A stretch of DNA of 64,000 nt from Salvator merianae (taxonomy: Eukaryota > Chordata > Lepidosauria > Squamata > Teiidae): assembly GCA_003586115.2 (NCBI GenBank), contig QVOM02000049.1, forward strand, positions 19,947,881 to 20,011,880, written 5' to 3'. Under the pieces are notes generated by a model. It did not search any database. It saw only the letters and a program-made list of their open reading frames with translations, and had not been told where the DNA came from. The position numbers were made by a program, and so were the translations under genes. Shown here piece by piece: positions 61,246 through 64,000 of the stretch (positions are counted from its first letter, which is position 1; every line of letters begins with the position of its first letter).

Positions 61246-62863
61246 GACACTATTTGAATTTATCACCAGAACTAGTTCACAAGATTGTAGTGAATTGAAG
61301 ACCCAGTATTATAGTAGTACAGAATCCAGAATTACAGAAGCGTGGAGGAAAAATTCAGAGCAAGCTAAGAATTGAGGGTGACTCAGATGGTCAAAAAACA
61401 TCCAGGTTTGAGGAATGTTGAAGTGAAATTTCAGATTGGCTCCAAAATTCTTTTGTTTTTAATGTTGTCATGTTGAGACATAGAACCACCATCTTTGGGA
61501 TATAGCAGGAGTTGCCAACTTATTGGAGCCTGTGGACCCATTTAAAAGTTGGAGGCCATGCCATGAATACCCTCTGTTTTTATGCTGCTTCCTCCAGGTA
61601 GTGGATGTTGAGTCAGAAGCCACAAAATGGTAGAATTCCAGTTTTTATCTTGAGATTGTTGCAAGTCCCAAACCAAGTAGAGTTAGAAAACCAAGCAAAT
61701 ATTTGCCTCTTGGTAGTAACAGTAATTTATTTTAATAGTTAGTTGAGTTTAAAATGTGACTTATACAGAAAATGAGCTTGAGGCAAGCAGGATAGCTTAT
61801 TGGTTTACATAGGTCTGCTAACATTTGTATCTCAGTCCAAACCCTAGACTGTATTGGATACTCTAGATTGAATAAATTGCAAAAGTAAATGCGAAATGCG
61901 AAAGGTCTGTAGTTCCTTGCCTCAGAGTTAGCAAGAACCAAAAAAAATTTAGTTTGAAATAATTCCTGAACTTTAAAATTTCACTTGGCTGTCTTCTGAC
62001 ATGTTGATTTGAGCAGTGTAAATTGCAACGGACTCCCAGCAGAGAGTAAATATACTGTGGAAAGGTGTCTGAAGAGCTCTAGTAAACAAATCAGACAGAT
62101 CAGGTTACAAGCCCCATGTAAAGGGAAAAACCTCACAAAACTCTCCTCATCTGCCCCAAATATCTTTTGTCTAGTCTTCAGGGGGATTTTCTTGAGCTAC
62201 AGCTGCAAGCTCAAAAATATTATCTGCCATCATAAGGGGAAGCAATTTAGTCTTATATTCATTAGATTTACCATTGTGGTAGCTGTTTGTAAGATAGCCA
62301 AGAAAACATATAATGTTCACATTAATTACATGTTTCTCATCACTCTTAATTAGAAGACAATAGTGAGGTTTTAATACTGACTGGTATAAAAAAAAAAGTT
62401 GGAGATGTGCCACAAATCACAGAACTGCATATTCTTTTTCCCAGTTAGCCTCCTCTTGGACTGCTTTATGAATTGGAAAAGACCGGTGACATTTTTCTTT
62501 AGAAGCGATTTTAGTTTACTCAACAGATTTCCCTTACAATATCCTTGTGAGACTGAGAAAGCCAGCATTATTTTTTAATTGATAACTTCCTTTATTTAGC
62601 ATACGTCATTGGGCAGCTTAATTGTGCCCAACAAACAAGGCCGTTCTATGTGCTGACTACGTGTTTCTCAAGTGTGTGTATCTTGGGCTGAAGAGTGTCA
62701 AATGCTACATAAAGGTTTCTTACGATCCACAGTACCTTTTTTAAAAAAAATCTTGAAGTGAATGTATCATAATTAGTAGTAGTGTTAGAATAATGTTGCA
62801 GATGTTGACTTTAGACACTGGATTAGGGGGATTATTATATAAAAACGTCACAGTTCATTTGTT

Positions 62864-64000
62864 GTTTAGACGTTCAGTCCTGTCTGACTCTTGATGACCC
62901 CACGAATCACAGCACTCTAGGCCCTTCTGTCCTCCACTGTCTCCCAGAGTCTGCTCAAGTTCATGTTTGTTGCCTCCATAACACTATCGAATCATCTTGT
63001 CCTCTGCTGTCCCCTTCTTTTGCCTTCAATCTTCCCTAGCATCAGGGTCTTTTTTAGTGAATCCTGTCTTCTCATTAGGTGGCCAAAGTATTTGAGCTTC
63101 TGCTCCAGTCTTAGTCCTTCCAGTGAGCAGTCAAGGTTGATTTCCTTTAGTATTGACTGATTTGATTTTCTTGGGGTCCAAGGGACTCCCAAAAGTCTTC
63201 TCCTGCACCACAACTCAAAAGTGCCAATTCTTCAGCACTCATCCTTCCTTATGGTCTATCTCTCAGAGCCACATGTTACTACTGGGAAGACCATAGCTTT
63301 GACTATGTGGACTTTTGTTGGCAAGATAATGACTCTGCTTTTTAATATGCTGTCCATGTTTGTCATAGCTTTCCTTCCAAGAAGCAAGCGTCTTTTATTT
63401 CCATGGCTGCAGTCACCGCCTTTAGTGATCTAGGAAAGCAAAATCTGGCATGACTTCCATTCCCCCCCCCCCCTCTATTTGCCAAATAGACTGGATGCTA
63501 CGATCTTAGTTTTTTTATCATGTTAAGCTTCAATCCTGCTTTTGCACTCTATTCTTTCACCTTCATCAATAGTTCCTCTTTACTTTCTGCAATCAGAGTG
63601 CATATCTGAGGTTATTGATATTTCTGCCAGCAATCTTAATTCTAGCTTTTGACTCATCTAGCCTAGCATTTCACATAAGGTAGTCTGCATATAAGTTAAG
63701 TAAATAAGGTAACAAGATACAGTCTTGTTGCACTCTTTTTAAAATTTTGAATCAATCAGTTCTATATTTGGTTCTAACTGTTGCTTCTTGACACACATGC
63801 AGGTTCTTCAGGAAGTAGATAAGTGTTCTTGTAACTTCCATCCCTTTAAGAACTTGCCACAGTTTGTTGTGATCCACATAGTAAAAGGCTTTAGCATAGT
63901 CAATTAAGCAGAAAAAGATGTTTTTCTGGAATCCCCTTGCTTTTTCTATAATCCAACAAATGTTAGCAATTTGATCTCTAGTTCCTCTGGCCTCTTTGAA
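62864..64000 (-). mobile_element. BovB (RTE) LINE fragment
   Basis: Antisense piece of a BovB retrotransposon in BLOC1S5 intron 4, running off the right edge. The minus-strand frame at 62992-63213 encodes the BovB ORF2 C-terminal block (LKYFGHLMRRQDSL followed by MLGKIEGKRRGQQRTR). Further right, the complement of about 63640-63950 encodes a frameshifted reverse-transcriptase segment (DHNKLWQVLKGM-like, then RVQQDC). The 3' end is near 62864. BovB is abundant in squamates and is a textbook case of horizontal transfer to ruminants. The copy is broken. Confidence 0.88.

Noticed and set aside
59577..64000. Search for the last BLOC1S5 coding exon
   Set aside because: No frame encoding the C-terminal coiled-coil with suitable splice borders was found; it probably lies beyond the window.

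Overview
The window looks like nuclear DNA from a squamate reptile (lizard or snake). Two conserved vertebrate genes lie on the + strand in their known order, EEF1E1 followed by BLOC1S5. The rest is dense interspersed repeat of squamate type: CR1/L3-like LINE ends with ATTCTATG or CTTATGTT tails, L2 reverse-transcriptase fragments, a BovB (RTE) LINE, a tRNA-derived SINE and many short terminal-inverted-repeat (TIR) DNA elements. Species cannot be fixed from this window.

Layout. Positions 1-35 kb are intergenic, with no cellular gene I can support. This part holds a CR1 3' end (1-300), two hairpin hAT-like MITEs with 8-bp target-site duplications (TSDs; 679-879 and 3533-3736), several 3-bp-TSD MITE families, a 603-bp GC-rich TIR element (12302-12904), a tRNA SINE (about 16178-16390), and a 5'-truncated class I endogenous retrovirus on the minus strand (20039 to about 25950). 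A nested transposon cluster (29587-31060) and a CR1/L3-like 3' end with a partly repeated tail (34180-34725) follow.

EEF1E1 (AIMP3/p18) has four complete coding exons at 35208-41879, starting in a CpG-rich promoter with a YY1-type motif over the ATG. Its second intron carries two broken L2 copies, one interrupted by a CR1. BLOC1S5 (muted) begins at 49539 behind a promoter with a perfect CRE palindrome. Four coding exons are visible (to 59576) and the last coding exon must lie past the right edge. Its introns carry MITEs, a minisatellite (58618-59200) and an antisense BovB LINE that runs off the window.

The endogenous retrovirus is the most structured non-host unit. Pol runs from mid-reverse transcriptase through RNase H to integrase with one internal stop. 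Env overlaps pol by an ATGA junction and has a CXXC surface motif and a CX7CC transmembrane motif. There is a 3' LTR, and a perfect 361-bp tandem duplication spans the polypurine tract and most of U3. Gag, protease and the 5' LTR are absent. The two host genes act in separate processes (multi-tRNA-synthetase complex and lysosome-related organelle biogenesis). Their shared strand and order match the mammalian arrangement, where readthrough transcripts between them are known.
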